From positions 1 through 62,035 of the forward strand of contig NZ_LWBS01000338.1 of NCBI RefSeq assembly GCF_001652265.1: a DNA stretch of 62,035 nucleotides, read 5' to 3'. The position numbers and the translations under genes were made by a program. The stretch's first letter is position 1, and each line of letters begins with the position of its first letter. Below the pieces are notes generated by a model. It ran no database searches. It saw only the letters and a list, made by a program, of their open reading frames with translations, and had not been told where the DNA came from. This DNA comes from Rhizobium leguminosarum (lineage in GTDB: Bacteria > Pseudomonadota > Alphaproteobacteria > Rhizobiales > Rhizobiaceae). Positions 27,434 through 35,533 of the stretch are shown one piece after another.

Positions 27434-29029
27434 TTGGCGGAACACTGCTCCATTCTCATCATCGACGACAACATCGACGATCGCGAGGTCTATCGCCGCA
27501 TATTGGGCCGCGTTTCCAGCACTGCCTATACCGTCGTGGAGGCGGAGACGGGCGAAGAGGGCCTTGCACTGAACGGCCGGAAACGGCCGGACTGCATCCT
27601 GCTCGACTATTCGCTGCCGGGTCGCGACGGGCTCGGCGTTCTCGCCGATATCCTGGAGGATGATCCCGCCGCCAACGTCATCATGCTGACCGGCCAGGGC
27701 AACGAAACCGTGGCCGTCGAGGTGATGAAGAGCGGCGCGCGCGACTATCTGACAAAGGATTCGCTTTCGCCTGAAACACTGCATCGCTGCATCCAGAACG
27801 CCATCATGCATGGCATGCTGGAAGCAAAGCTGGAGCAGAAGCGGCAATCGCTTGAGATCTTCACCCGCGCCATGGCCCATGATTTGAAAGAGCCGCTCCG
27901 GACGATCAAATCCTTCAGCCGCATCCTGCACGGTTCTGCCGCGCTTCCAGCCGAAGACCGGGAATTGCTCGATTACGTGCTCAGCGCCGCCGACCATATG
28001 GAAGACCTGATCGTCAAGGTCTCGGGTTTCACCAAGCTCGAGGCCTACGGCGGGCTGGAGCTCAGGCCGGTCTCGCTATCTGATGTGCTCGACCAGGTGG
28101 AGGACAATCTGCGTCAGCAGACCGAAAGCCGCGGCGCCGTCATCATCCGCGGGGCGCTGCCGGAGGTCATGGGCGATGCGACGCTGCTGACCCAGCTCCT
28201 GCAGAACCTGGTGTCGAATGCCATCCGCTATTGCGAGCAGAAAGTTCCGGAGATCAGCATCGCAGGCGAAACGCAGGGCAATATCTGCCGCCTCACCGTG
28301 CGTGACAACGGGCCCGGCATCGATCCTGAGCATCGCGAGCTGATCTTCCAGCCGTTCAAGCGCCTCGTCGGCCGCGGCATCGAAGGCACCGGGCTCGGCC
28401 TTGCCATCTGCCGCCGCATCGCACAGATGCATGGCGGCTCGATCTGGTGCGAGGCAGACAATGGGCCGGGCGCCACCTTCATTCTCGAAGTGCCGCTCGC
28501 CGAGGCGAGGTCCACGCCGTCTGCCACATCGGTCATCCCGCACAGCGCCAGGCCGGCGGAGCAGCCAGGCGAAGGTTCGGGCAGGCTGGCCGAAGTGCTG
28601 CTGGTGGAAGACAGCCCGGCCGACATCCAGATTCTGAAGATCAAGCTGATGCGGCGGGAGAAGGTGAATTTCAACCTGCATGTCGCCACCAATGGACGCG
28701 AGGCAATGCGGCTGCTCGAAGAACGCGCCGGCATCGCCGATGTGCCGCAGATCGACCTGATGCTGCTCGACATCAACATGCCGATCATGGACGGCTTCGA
28801 GGTGCTGCATGCGCTTTCAGCCGACGTCCGCCTCAAGCAAATTCCCGTCTGCATTCTCAGCACATCAAGCGACGAGAGCGACATGCGGCGGGCCAGAAAT
28901 CTCGGCGCGCGCGCCTATATGGTCAAGCCGCCGACCCTGCAGCAACTGGAAGAGGCACTCGAAGATGTCGAACATTTGGAGTTGTTGCAGCGCGGCGATT
29001 CGCTTGCGCTTTGTGCGGAACAAAACTAA
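27434..29029 (+). CDS. Receiver-kinase-receiver hybrid protein
   Basis: 531 residues, TTG start with GAGGA nine bases before. Domains in order: receiver 1 (1-120, D58 in LLDYSLPG), HisKA (AMAHDLKEPLRTI, His149), HATPase (LVSNAIRYCEQ, DNGPGIDPEH, GTGLGLAICRR) to about residue 355, a Pro/Ala linker, and receiver 2 (about 390-515, LLLDINMPIMDG). No membrane segment or other sensory domain is present; the first receiver replaces a sensor. It is the third gene of the kinase-regulator-hybrid operon, so phosphate could pass from the membrane kinase through receiver 1 to this protein. Confidence 0.92.
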   Translation: MAEHCSILIIDDNIDDREVYRRILGRVSSTAYTVVEAETGEEGLALNGRKRPDCILLDYSLPGRDGLGVLADILEDDPAANVIMLTGQGNETVAVEVMKSGARDYLTKDSLSPETLHRCIQNAIMHGMLEAKLEQKRQSLEIFTRAMAHDLKEPLRTIKSFSRILHGSAALPAEDRELLDYVLSAADHMEDLIVKVSGFTKLEAYGGLELRPVSLSDVLDQVEDNLRQQTESRGAVIIRGALPEVMGDATLLTQLLQNLVSNAIRYCEQKVPEISIAGETQGNICRLTVRDNGPGIDPEHRELIFQPFKRLVGRGIEGTGLGLAICRRIAQMHGGSIWCEADNGPGATFILEVPLAEARSTPSATSVIPHSARPAEQPGEGSGRLAEVLLVEDSPADIQILKIKLMRREKVNFNLHVATNGREAMRLLEERAGIADVPQIDLMLLDINMPIMDGFEVLHALSADVRLKQIPVCILSTSSDESDMRRARNLGARAYMVKPPTLQQLEEALEDVEHLELLQRGDSLALCAEQN

Positions 29030-29113
29030 GCGATCGTCATTGGCAACGGTATGACCTTCGCAGCTCTCATACTCGCGCTCCTGACGACGCCGCTTCAATC
29101 AGGACTGCTCTCG

Positions 29114-30670
29114 ATGGTATCAGGCATACATCACGTCACGGCCGTCACCCGAAAGGTGCAGGCGAACGTGGACTTCTACGCTGGATTTCTCGGCATGCGG
29201 CTCGTCAAGCAGACAGCCGGTTACGAGGACGCGACGCAACTTCATCTTTTCTATGGCGATGCTGCAGGGACACCAGGTTCTCTCCTGACCTTCCTCGCCT
29301 GGGAAGATGGTGCGCCCGGCCGGGCCGGCTATGGCCAGATCAGCGAAATATCGCTATCGATAAACCCCGCCAGCATCGGCTACTGGCTGACGCGCGCCAT
29401 GAGCTTCGGCCTGCGTTCTGAAGGACCGGCCGACGAATTCGGCGAGCCTGTGCTGCGGCTGAAAGACCCCGACAACATCATCCTCAAGCTCGCAGGCGCA
29501 AAGAACCTGGTATCGCCGGCCGCCTGGGATGGCGCCTCGATCCCGGTCGAGCATGCCATCCAGCGTGTGCGCGGCGCCACCATGCTGACGGAGAAGCCCG
29601 CCGAAAGCCGCAGCTTCCTCGAGAGCCATTTTGGTTACCGTTTCCAGGCCAGCCGCGGCACGATCGACAGGCTGGTGTCGCAGTCCGGCGACATTATCGA
29701 CGTGCGTGATGCGCGTGGCTTCTGGTCCGGTGCACCGGGCACCGGCACGGTCGATCACGTCGCCTTCCGCGCCGCCGACGAGGAGACGCTGCTTTCGGTT
29801 CGCAAGGCGCTCGAGGCGACCGACGCGTCGCCGACCAACATGCACGACCGCAAATATTTCCGCTCGCTCTACGCCCGCGAGCCCGGCGGCACGCTGGTGG
29901 AGCTTGCGACCGACAAGCCGGGCATGACCGTGGACGAAGAGCACGCCGCCCTCGGGGGCAAGCTCTTCGCGCCACCCGAAGCCATTACCAATCTCCATGA
30001 CCTGAAGGTGATGCTGCCGCAATTTTCAATGCCCGGTCAGCCGCGCATCAATTATCGCGAGCTGCCATTCGTCCATCGCTTCTATACGCCCCCCGACCCA
30101 GACGGCAGCGTCTTCGTGTTGCTGCACGGATCCGGCGGCAATGAGACGACGCTGATGCCGCTCTTGAACAAGGTGGCGCCGCGGGCAACGCTGCTCGGCG
30201 TGCGCGGCCGGGCGACGGAGGAAGGGTTTCCGCGCTGGTACAAGCGCATTACCCCCTTCTCCTTCGACCAGAACGACATCAAGACCGAGGCCGAGGCCTT
30301 TGCGGCCTTCATCGAGGGGGCCGTCAAATCCTACGGGCTTGATCCTGATAAGGTCGTCTATGTCGGCTACTCCAATGGCGCCAACCTTTTGAACTCGCTG
30401 CTCTACCTGCATCCGAACCTGGTTCATAAGGCGGTGCTGCTGCGCTCCATGCCTGTTCTCAGCGACTATCCGCATGCCGATCTGAAGGGCACGGACCTGC
30501 TCGTCATCAGCGGCAAGACGGATGCCTACGGCAAATATGCGAGCGAGTTGGAAGAGAGGCTGAAGAGTTCGGGCGCCACCGTCGATTCCGACGTCATCCC
30601 CGGCGGCCACGATCTCGGTGATGCCGATGTGCCGATCATCCAGAAATGGCTGCTGCAGGAAAATCGCTGA
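29114..30670 (+). CDS. Fusion of ring-cleaving-type VOC dioxygenase and alpha/beta hydrolase (MhqO-MhqD-like)
   Basis: 518 residues from the ATG at 29114; the upstream extension to 29051 looks non-coding. Residues 1-305 hold two glyoxalase/VOC modules (IHHVTAVTRKVQANVDFY; TVDHVAFRAAD; GGTLVELATDKPG) with the His and Glu ligands of extradiol-type dioxygenases. Residues 325-518 are a carboxylesterase/phospholipase-type hydrolase (LLHGSGGNETT; nucleophile in VGYSNGAN; Asp in SGKTDAYG; His in PGGHDLGD). In Bacillus the two activities are separate proteins, MhqO and MhqD, used against quinone and azo stress. Substrate here is inferred to be a quinone-like electrophile. Confidence 0.88.
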   Translation: MVSGIHHVTAVTRKVQANVDFYAGFLGMRLVKQTAGYEDATQLHLFYGDAAGTPGSLLTFLAWEDGAPGRAGYGQISEISLSINPASIGYWLTRAMSFGLRSEGPADEFGEPVLRLKDPDNIILKLAGAKNLVSPAAWDGASIPVEHAIQRVRGATMLTEKPAESRSFLESHFGYRFQASRGTIDRLVSQSGDIIDVRDARGFWSGAPGTGTVDHVAFRAADEETLLSVRKALEATDASPTNMHDRKYFRSLYAREPGGTLVELATDKPGMTVDEEHAALGGKLFAPPEAITNLHDLKVMLPQFSMPGQPRINYRELPFVHRFYTPPDPDGSVFVLLHGSGGNETTLMPLLNKVAPRATLLGVRGRATEEGFPRWYKRITPFSFDQNDIKTEAEAFAAFIEGAVKSYGLDPDKVVYVGYSNGANLLNSLLYLHPNLVHKAVLLRSMPVLSDYPHADLKGTDLLVISGKTDAYGKYASELEERLKSSGATVDSDVIPGGHDLGDADVPIIQKWLLQENR

Positions 30671-30685
30671 CGATTGGCCTCGGCT

Positions 30686-31591
30686 TCACACCTGAACGCG
30701 GGATGTCCGGGCAACCATGATGCCGGCAAGCACCACGGCGCCGCCGAGCGCCTGCATCGTCCCGATCGCCTCGTTGAGCAGCGCCCAGGCAAGGATGGCC
30801 GCAACGACCGGCTGCAGGAGCAGCGTCAGCGAGGAAAAGGCTGCCGGCAGATAGGCCAGCGCATAGGTGATCGCCACCTGTCCGCCGGCATGGCTGACAA
30901 AGGCCAGGCCGAAAACGATCGACCAGCCATAGACGGTCGCGGGCAGCATGTGACCTTCGTAGAAGAAGCCGACCGGAAAGATGAAGGCGGCAGCCGATGC
31001 TGTGCTCCACAACATGATGCGGATCGTATCGAAGCGGCTGCGCAGCCTGCCGATCGCAAGGATGTAGCAGGCATAGAAGAAGGCGGCGATGATCGCGATG
31101 CCGTCGCCGCTGAGGTCGCCATTGCCGACGGCTGCCGGTCCACCCTTCAGAACGACGACGCCTGACAGCGCCAGGACAAGCCCGAGCAGGAAGACGCGGC
31201 TGATCCTCGCGCTGAAAAAGACGAAGGCGATCAGCGTGACGAAAACTGGTGCGAGGTTGGCAAGCAGCGTCGCATTGGCGACCGACGTCATGGTGAGCGA
31301 AAGGTGCCAGGCGGCGAGGTCGAGCGCCAACATGACGCCTGGGAGAATGAGCATGGCATAGTCGGAAAGGCTTTGCGGTTTCGGTCCCCTTTCCTTCTTC
31401 ATGAGCGAGACGATGACGATCGGGATCAGGGCCAGTGCCACACGCCAGAAGGCCGTCGCCATCGGGCCGACTTCGGACAGCCTGACGAAGATCGGCGAGC
31501 CGCCGATCGCCGCCCCGCCGAGAAGAAGCGACGCAAGGGCGAAACGATTGGAAGGCGAAGCTTCGGAAAGGGTGGAGGCAGCCTGCGACAT
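30686..31591 (-). CDS. DMT-superfamily (EamA) exporter
   Basis: 301 residues from the ATG at 31591; an in-frame extension to 31669 runs into the intergenic repeat. Ten membrane helices in two EamA repeats (FALASLLLGGAAIGGSPIFV at the start; SHAGGQVAITYALAYLPAAF in the second). Such proteins export amino acids or metabolites. It converges with the fusion gene (stops 15 bases apart). Substrate unknown. Confidence 0.88.
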   Translation of the reverse strand: MSQAASTLSEASPSNRFALASLLLGGAAIGGSPIFVRLSEVGPMATAFWRVALALIPIVIVSLMKKERGPKPQSLSDYAMLILPGVMLALDLAAWHLSLTMTSVANATLLANLAPVFVTLIAFVFFSARISRVFLLGLVLALSGVVVLKGGPAAVGNGDLSGDGIAIIAAFFYACYILAIGRLRSRFDTIRIMLWSTASAAAFIFPVGFFYEGHMLPATVYGWSIVFGLAFVSHAGGQVAITYALAYLPAAFSSLTLLLQPVVAAILAWALLNEAIGTMQALGGAVVLAGIMVARTSRVQV

Positions 31592-31636
31592 GGTCTCGAT
31601 ATTTCTGGTCGCCCGAATGCCGGGCCGGCAGGAGAT

Positions 31637-31741
31637 TACAGCGCCGCGGGTCTTTTCGAGAGCCGCCAAGGACGCTGTAACACTTTAAATTGCTGCATAA
31701 TTTTATCCTTAAATCGATTTCGATTTAAGGAATTATGCAGT
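31637..31741 (-). repeat. Composite palindromic repeat
   Basis: Two repeat modules side by side: 'acagcgcc ... gtcttttcgagagccgccaaggacgctgtaacactttaaatt' (31637-31690), the reverse orientation of the element at 21856, and a long palindrome CTGCATAATT ... CGATT-TCGATTT ... AATTATGCAG (31693-31740). The same 'aattatgcag' end occurs at 16450. Confidence 0.7.
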
Positions 31742-31803
31742 GCCGAGTGACTATCAGAAGTCGATCACCGGGGACAGTCGAAGAACGACATATTGATGGA
31801 AAA

Positions 31804-33255
31804 TCAGGCAGGACGCCTATTCGTCGCGCTCGTCCGCAGCTTTTCGGCGATCTCGCCGGCGACGAAGAAGGCATGCTCGGTCACCTGCGGCAGTCCCATC
31901 AGCTCGCCGAAGGTGCCGCGCGCCAGCGGGCCGGAGATCAGCAGCGAAGGATCTACCGTTCCCGACGGGCCAATCGCCTCAGAACGCTCGGTGCAGGCAA
32001 GGCCGAGGCCGGTCGGATCAAGCGACAGGTGGCCGCTTGCCGCGAGTGCCGCGAGCCACGGCTGGGTTTCGAGAATGCCGCCATGCGCCGGGCCGGTGGT
32101 GACGACGACGGCGTCATACCGTCCCTCCAACGGCTGGCGCTGATGACGCGGCTGCAGGATGCAAAGAATGAACTCGCCCTCAATGCGCGCATCGGCGACC
32201 GAGCCGGCCAGGATATCGAGGCGGCCCGAGGCAATCGCCGCGTCGAGCACGGCCTCGACCTGCGGGGCGATACGGAAACGGTGCACATCCCAGTAGGGCC
32301 GCAGATGGCGGACGAGGCGGCGTCGTTCGACAACCGGCAGCGCCTGCCAGAGATCGTATCCCTGCGCCCGCACCTGGTCGATCACGCCATGCCAGCTTAT
32401 GCCCTCCGCCTTCGCCGCTTTTATCGCAGTGCGGATCCCTGTCAGCAGCGACACGGCGGAATGGGTCGCATCGGAGACGAAATCGCCGAAGAGCTGCTGC
32501 GGCATCGGCGCATGCCCGCGAGACCGCAGACCGCGGCGCGAGATCGCGGTTACCGGACCGTGATGCCCGCGCTCAGCAAGCGAGGCAATAACATCGGCGG
32601 CCGTCAGGCCGTTGCCGATGACCAGCACCCGGTCATGCGGGCGGATCACCTCGAGCGCGCCGGGCTTGGTCGTATCGGCGATGAAACGGGGATGGGCTGC
32701 AAGCCGGCTCGCAAGCCGGCCGGGGGCTGCCGGCGGCGGATGGCTGGTGGCGATCGCGACGATATCGGCCTCCGTCACGCCGCCTCTGTCGTCGAGGATC
32801 AACCAGCGGCCGGCACGGCGCTCGACACCGGTCACTGCGGCGCGGCAATGACGCACGGCACCGTCTTCCAGCTGCGGCTTCAGCAGCGAGGCGACATAAT
32901 CGCCGAACAGCCGGCGCCGGGGGAAGAGCAGGCCCTCGGGCTGTTTGGCCTCAGGGTCGTCGACGACGGCGTCGCGGGCTTCGATCCAGGCCTGGAATTC
33001 CCCCAGGTCGTCGGGCTGCAGGCTCATCTTGGCGGCTGGAACATTAATGCGGTGGGCCGGATCCGCGGTGTCATAGGCAAGGCCGCGGCCAAGCTCGGCG
33101 CGCGGCTCGAAGACCACGATGACAGGGCGCTCGCCGCAGTTGGCTCTCGCGAGATGATAGGCGACGCCGGCGCCAGAGACACCGCCGCCGATGATGGCGA
33201 CGACGGGCTGTTCAGACGTCGGGAGAGGCTTGGGCTGCATGGTGGCCGGGATCAT
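31804..33255 (-). CDS. FAD/NAD(P)-binding protein
   Basis: About 483 residues from the ATG at 33255; TTG at 33288 or ATG at 33240 are alternatives and no ribosome site decides. Rossmann motif VVAIIGGGVSGAGVAYHLA near the N-terminus, GRGLAYDTADPAHRINVPA, and a second nucleotide site RVLVIGNGLTAADVI. This is the NAD_binding_9-type family of flavoproteins, often near siderophore or sulfur-transfer functions, but no substrate is evident. Flanked by a repeat upstream of the DMT gene and by OsmC on the same strand (about 90 bases away). Confidence 0.82.
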   Translation of the reverse strand: MIPATMQPKPLPTSEQPVVAIIGGGVSGAGVAYHLARANCGERPVIVVFEPRAELGRGLAYDTADPAHRINVPAAKMSLQPDDLGEFQAWIEARDAVVDDPEAKQPEGLLFPRRRLFGDYVASLLKPQLEDGAVRHCRAAVTGVERRAGRWLILDDRGGVTEADIVAIATSHPPPAAPGRLASRLAAHPRFIADTTKPGALEVIRPHDRVLVIGNGLTAADVIASLAERGHHGPVTAISRRGLRSRGHAPMPQQLFGDFVSDATHSAVSLLTGIRTAIKAAKAEGISWHGVIDQVRAQGYDLWQALPVVERRRLVRHLRPYWDVHRFRIAPQVEAVLDAAIASGRLDILAGSVADARIEGEFILCILQPRHQRQPLEGRYDAVVVTTGPAHGGILETQPWLAALAASGHLSLDPTGLGLACTERSEAIGPSGTVDPSLLISGPLARGTFGELMGLPQVTEHAFFVAGEIAEKLRTSATNRRPA

Positions 33256-33342
33256 TGCTTTCGATGCCCGAGCATAGAAGCGGGGCAATGGTCACGCAAT
33301 CCTCCTCCCTCAATTGTCTATAATTATTATGTAGATTTAGCC

Positions 33343-33771
33343 TTACCCCGATATCGTCGTCGAGAACTCGGGATTGCTGCGGATGGTGTTGCTCACCGTG
33401 CAGATCTCATCTTCGGCGGCATGGGCGATTTTCCGCCGGGTTTCCTCATCGATGTCGCCCTTGATGGAAAAGGCGATGTTGAACCTGGCAACGCGCGAAA
33501 GGCCTTCCGTCGCTTTCTCGCCGGTGACGTCGGCGGTAATTTCGCTGATCCTGTCGAGAATGCCCATCTGGCTGGCGGCGATGCGGGCGCTGAGCACCAG
33601 GCAAGCCGAGAGTGAGGAATAGAGCAGGTCGAGCGGATTGAAACCCGGCTGCGACGGCGCGGTGACGATATCGATTTCGCCCTTGGTGGCGGAAGTGACG
33701 TGCGGGAAACCGGTACGGCCGAGAACGGCGGTGGCGCCGGTCGGGCGGGGACGAGCCTTGAGATCGGCCAT
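33343..33771 (-). CDS. OsmC-family peroxiredoxin-like protein
   Basis: 142 residues from the ATG at 33771, with AAGAGG ten bases upstream; longer readings run into the shared promoter region. OsmC/Ohr fold with PLDLLYSSLSACLVLSARIA, which carries one of the two redox cysteines (SAC), and DEICTVSNTIRSNPE with the second. OsmC proteins reduce organic hydroperoxides. Divergent from the gene at 33917, with which it shares the region holding an EcfG-like promoter pointing the other way. Confidence 0.9.
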   Translation of the reverse strand: MADLKARPRPTGATAVLGRTGFPHVTSATKGEIDIVTAPSQPGFNPLDLLYSSLSACLVLSARIAASQMGILDRISEITADVTGEKATEGLSRVARFNIAFSIKGDIDEETRRKIAHAAEDEICTVSNTIRSNPEFSTTISG

Positions 33772-33851
33772 GTTGAAATCCTCTTGCGAATATCTTGCAG
33801 ATAGTGATTTCCGCCTGAGGCGGCAATGGCAAACGGCCGCCCACCGGTTTC

Positions 33852-33876
33852 GGAACCTTTCCATCCGTCATCAGTT
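33852..33876 (+). promoter_or_regulatory. EcfG/RpoE2-like promoter, near-consensus
   Basis: GGAAC (33852-33856), 16 bases, AGTT (33873-33876). The consensus for the general-stress sigma factor of alphaproteobacteria is GGAAC-N16/17-CGTT, so one base differs. It lies 41 bases before the ATG at 33917 and could drive that gene and perhaps the DUF2188 and Ku genes beyond it. Confidence 0.45.
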
Positions 33877-33916
33877 GAATACACCTGAACGAAATCAGTG
33901 ACAAAGGTGGATTGCG

Positions 33917-34177
33917 ATGCCTGACGTCCGCAGCGTGGATAACCAGAACCGGCGGATGGATGCTCGCGATCGGCTGATCGTTGCGCTCTATGCGCAGCTG
34001 AAGGCTGAGCGGGCAACGCGCGAAACGCTGGAATGGGCGATCCGCAATGGCGCCGTCTCACAGGCGGTGCTGGAGGCGATCGCTGCCGATCCGGTTCCTG
34101 TCGTCACCAGCGAGGATATCGCATCGTTAGAGAAGATCATTGCGCTCGACGAACGGCGCAAACCACATCGGAAGTAG
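33917..34177 (+). CDS. Small hypothetical protein
   Basis: 86 residues, charged and helical (DRLIVALYAQLKAERATRET; SLEKIIALDERRKPHRK), no membrane segment. Start supported by position after the EcfG-like promoter; AAGGTGG lies ten bases before the ATG. No family recognised. Its stop codon is the first base group of the perfect hairpin at 34177-34220. It precedes the DUF2188 and Ku genes in the same direction. Confidence 0.7.
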   Translation: MPDVRSVDNQNRRMDARDRLIVALYAQLKAERATRETLEWAIRNGAVSQAVLEAIAADPVPVVTSEDIASLEKIIALDERRKPHRK

Positions 34178-34220
34178 AACATGATGCCGAAAATCGTGGG
34201 CAGTTTTCGGCATCATGTTC
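34177..34220 (+). repeat. Perfect 17-bp inverted repeat between genes
   Basis: GAACATGATGCCGAAAA (34177-34193) pairs perfectly with TTTTCGGCATCATGTTC (34204-34220) around a ten-base loop. It is a rhizobial palindromic element; a fragment of the right arm (catcatgttctca) recurs at 61130. In an mRNA it would form a strong hairpin between the small hypothetical gene and the DUF2188 gene, reducing read-through. Confidence 0.75.
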
Positions 34221-34249
34221 TCACTGTTGAATAAAAGAGGAGATCCGTA

Positions 34250-34480
34250 ATGGCCGATATCACCTATCAGGTCGTGCCGCACGACAATGGTTGGGCCTAT
34301 AAGCTCGGCGACACACTTTCGGAGACCTATGCGACAGCAGATGAAGCGATTGTCCATGCCAAGGACGCCGCGTCGCGCCAGAAGATCGGCAATGGCGATG
34401 CGCTGCTCGCCTATCCCTCACCCGACGGTGGCTGGGATTTCCAGCCGCTCGAAACCGACAAGAGCGGCAGCCGGCTCTGA
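34250..34480 (+). CDS. DUF2188 protein
   Basis: 76 residues. The DUF2188 pattern is clear: YQVVPHDNGWAYKLGDTLSE, TYATADEAIVHAKDAA, GGWDFQP. Small alpha-beta protein of unknown function, frequently found in stress-gene neighbourhoods. AGAGGAG lies eight bases upstream of the ATG. It is 18 bases before the Ku gene and probably shares its transcript. Confidence 0.85.
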   Translation: MADITYQVVPHDNGWAYKLGDTLSETYATADEAIVHAKDAASRQKIGNGDALLAYPSPDGGWDFQPLETDKSGSRL

Positions 34481-34498
34481 TTTGCGACGGAGGATGGA

Positions 34499-35350
34499 AT
34501 GGCCGCTCGGGCAAGCTGGAAAGGTCATCTGAAGGTGGGCGACCTTGCCTGCGCCGTCGGACTCTACACCGCCGTTTCCTCCTCCGACCGCGTCTCCTTC
34601 CACATCATCAACCGCAGAACCGGCCACCGGGTGGAACGGCAGTTCGTCGACAGCGAAACCGGCAAACCGGTCGAGCGGGACGAGCAGGTCAAGGGCTACC
34701 GGATGGAGAATGGCGATTACATCGTCATCGAGGGCGACGAGATCGCCGAAATCATGCCGGAAAGCGACAAGGTCCTCAATATCAAGGCTTTCATCGCCTA
34801 CGACGATATCGACAAGCTTTATTTCGACCGCCCTTATTATCTCGCGCCCGTCGACGAACATGACGAGGAGGCGCTGTCGCTGATCGCCAGGGGCATGCGT
34901 GACGGCAAGGTCGCGGCTCTGGCCGAAGCCGTGCTTTTCCGGCGCAACCGGACGCTGCTGATCCGTCCGCATGACGACTACATCGTCGCGACGATGCTGA
35001 ATTTCGACTACGAGGTGCGCTCGGCCGATACCGCCTTCAAGAACATTCCAGACATCAAGTTCGACAAGGAGATGCTCGAACTCGCAGGCCATATCCTGGA
35101 GACCAAGCGTGGCAGCTTCGAACCGAGCGAATTCGAAGATCGCTACGAGGCTGCCCTCGTCGAACTGGTGAAGGCGAAGATCGAGGGCCGGGCACCACCG
35201 AAGAAGAAACAGCCGCCGGAACGCAAGGTCGTCGACCTGATGGAAGCGCTGCGTCAGAGCGCGAAGATGAGCGGCAAGGCTCCAACAAAGAAGGCCCTGG
35301 CGAAGAAGAAGGCGCCGGCGCGCAGCGATAGCCGCAAGAAGGCAAGCTGA
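34499..35350 (+). CDS. Ku protein for non-homologous end joining (first copy)
   Basis: 283 residues. Bacterial Ku core with RASWKGHLKVGDLACAVGLY, KGYRMENGDYIVIEGDEI, YLAPVDEHDEEALSLIARG and the C-terminal Lys-rich tail (KKALAKKKAPARSDSRKK) that contacts DNA. Ku binds broken DNA ends and recruits the ligase LigD. GGAGGATGG precedes the ATG. It follows DUF2188 closely and converges with a second Ku gene. Rhizobia carry several Ku paralogues; no ligD lies in the window. Confidence 0.95.
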   Translation: MAARASWKGHLKVGDLACAVGLYTAVSSSDRVSFHIINRRTGHRVERQFVDSETGKPVERDEQVKGYRMENGDYIVIEGDEIAEIMPESDKVLNIKAFIAYDDIDKLYFDRPYYLAPVDEHDEEALSLIARGMRDGKVAALAEAVLFRRNRTLLIRPHDDYIVATMLNFDYEVRSADTAFKNIPDIKFDKEMLELAGHILETKRGSFEPSEFEDRYEAALVELVKAKIEGRAPPKKKQPPERKVVDLMEALRQSAKMSGKAPTKKALAKKKAPARSDSRKKAS

Positions 35351-35446
35351 GATGGCCTCGACCCCTGGCGGGCGATAGGCAATCTCAGGCGCACCCGACC
35401 TCGCGCGAATGCATCGGTTTGTCGCGCCGGCGAAGTACCTGGACCT

Positions 35447-35533
35447 GTAGCGCGTCAAAGTGGAATCCCACGGTGCGCTTTAAGTCTTCGATTGATGTGC
35501 GTCGTTACCCCAAAACGGCTGGCTGCTTTTTCA
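35447..35533 (+). repeat. Degenerate RIME-like element
   Basis: 'tagcgcgtcaaagtggaatcccacggtgcgcttta' followed by 'gatgtgcgtcgttaccccaaaac' matches the RIME layout with several changes in both palindromes. It fills the space between the two convergent Ku genes and reaches the stop codon of the second one. Confidence 0.55.
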
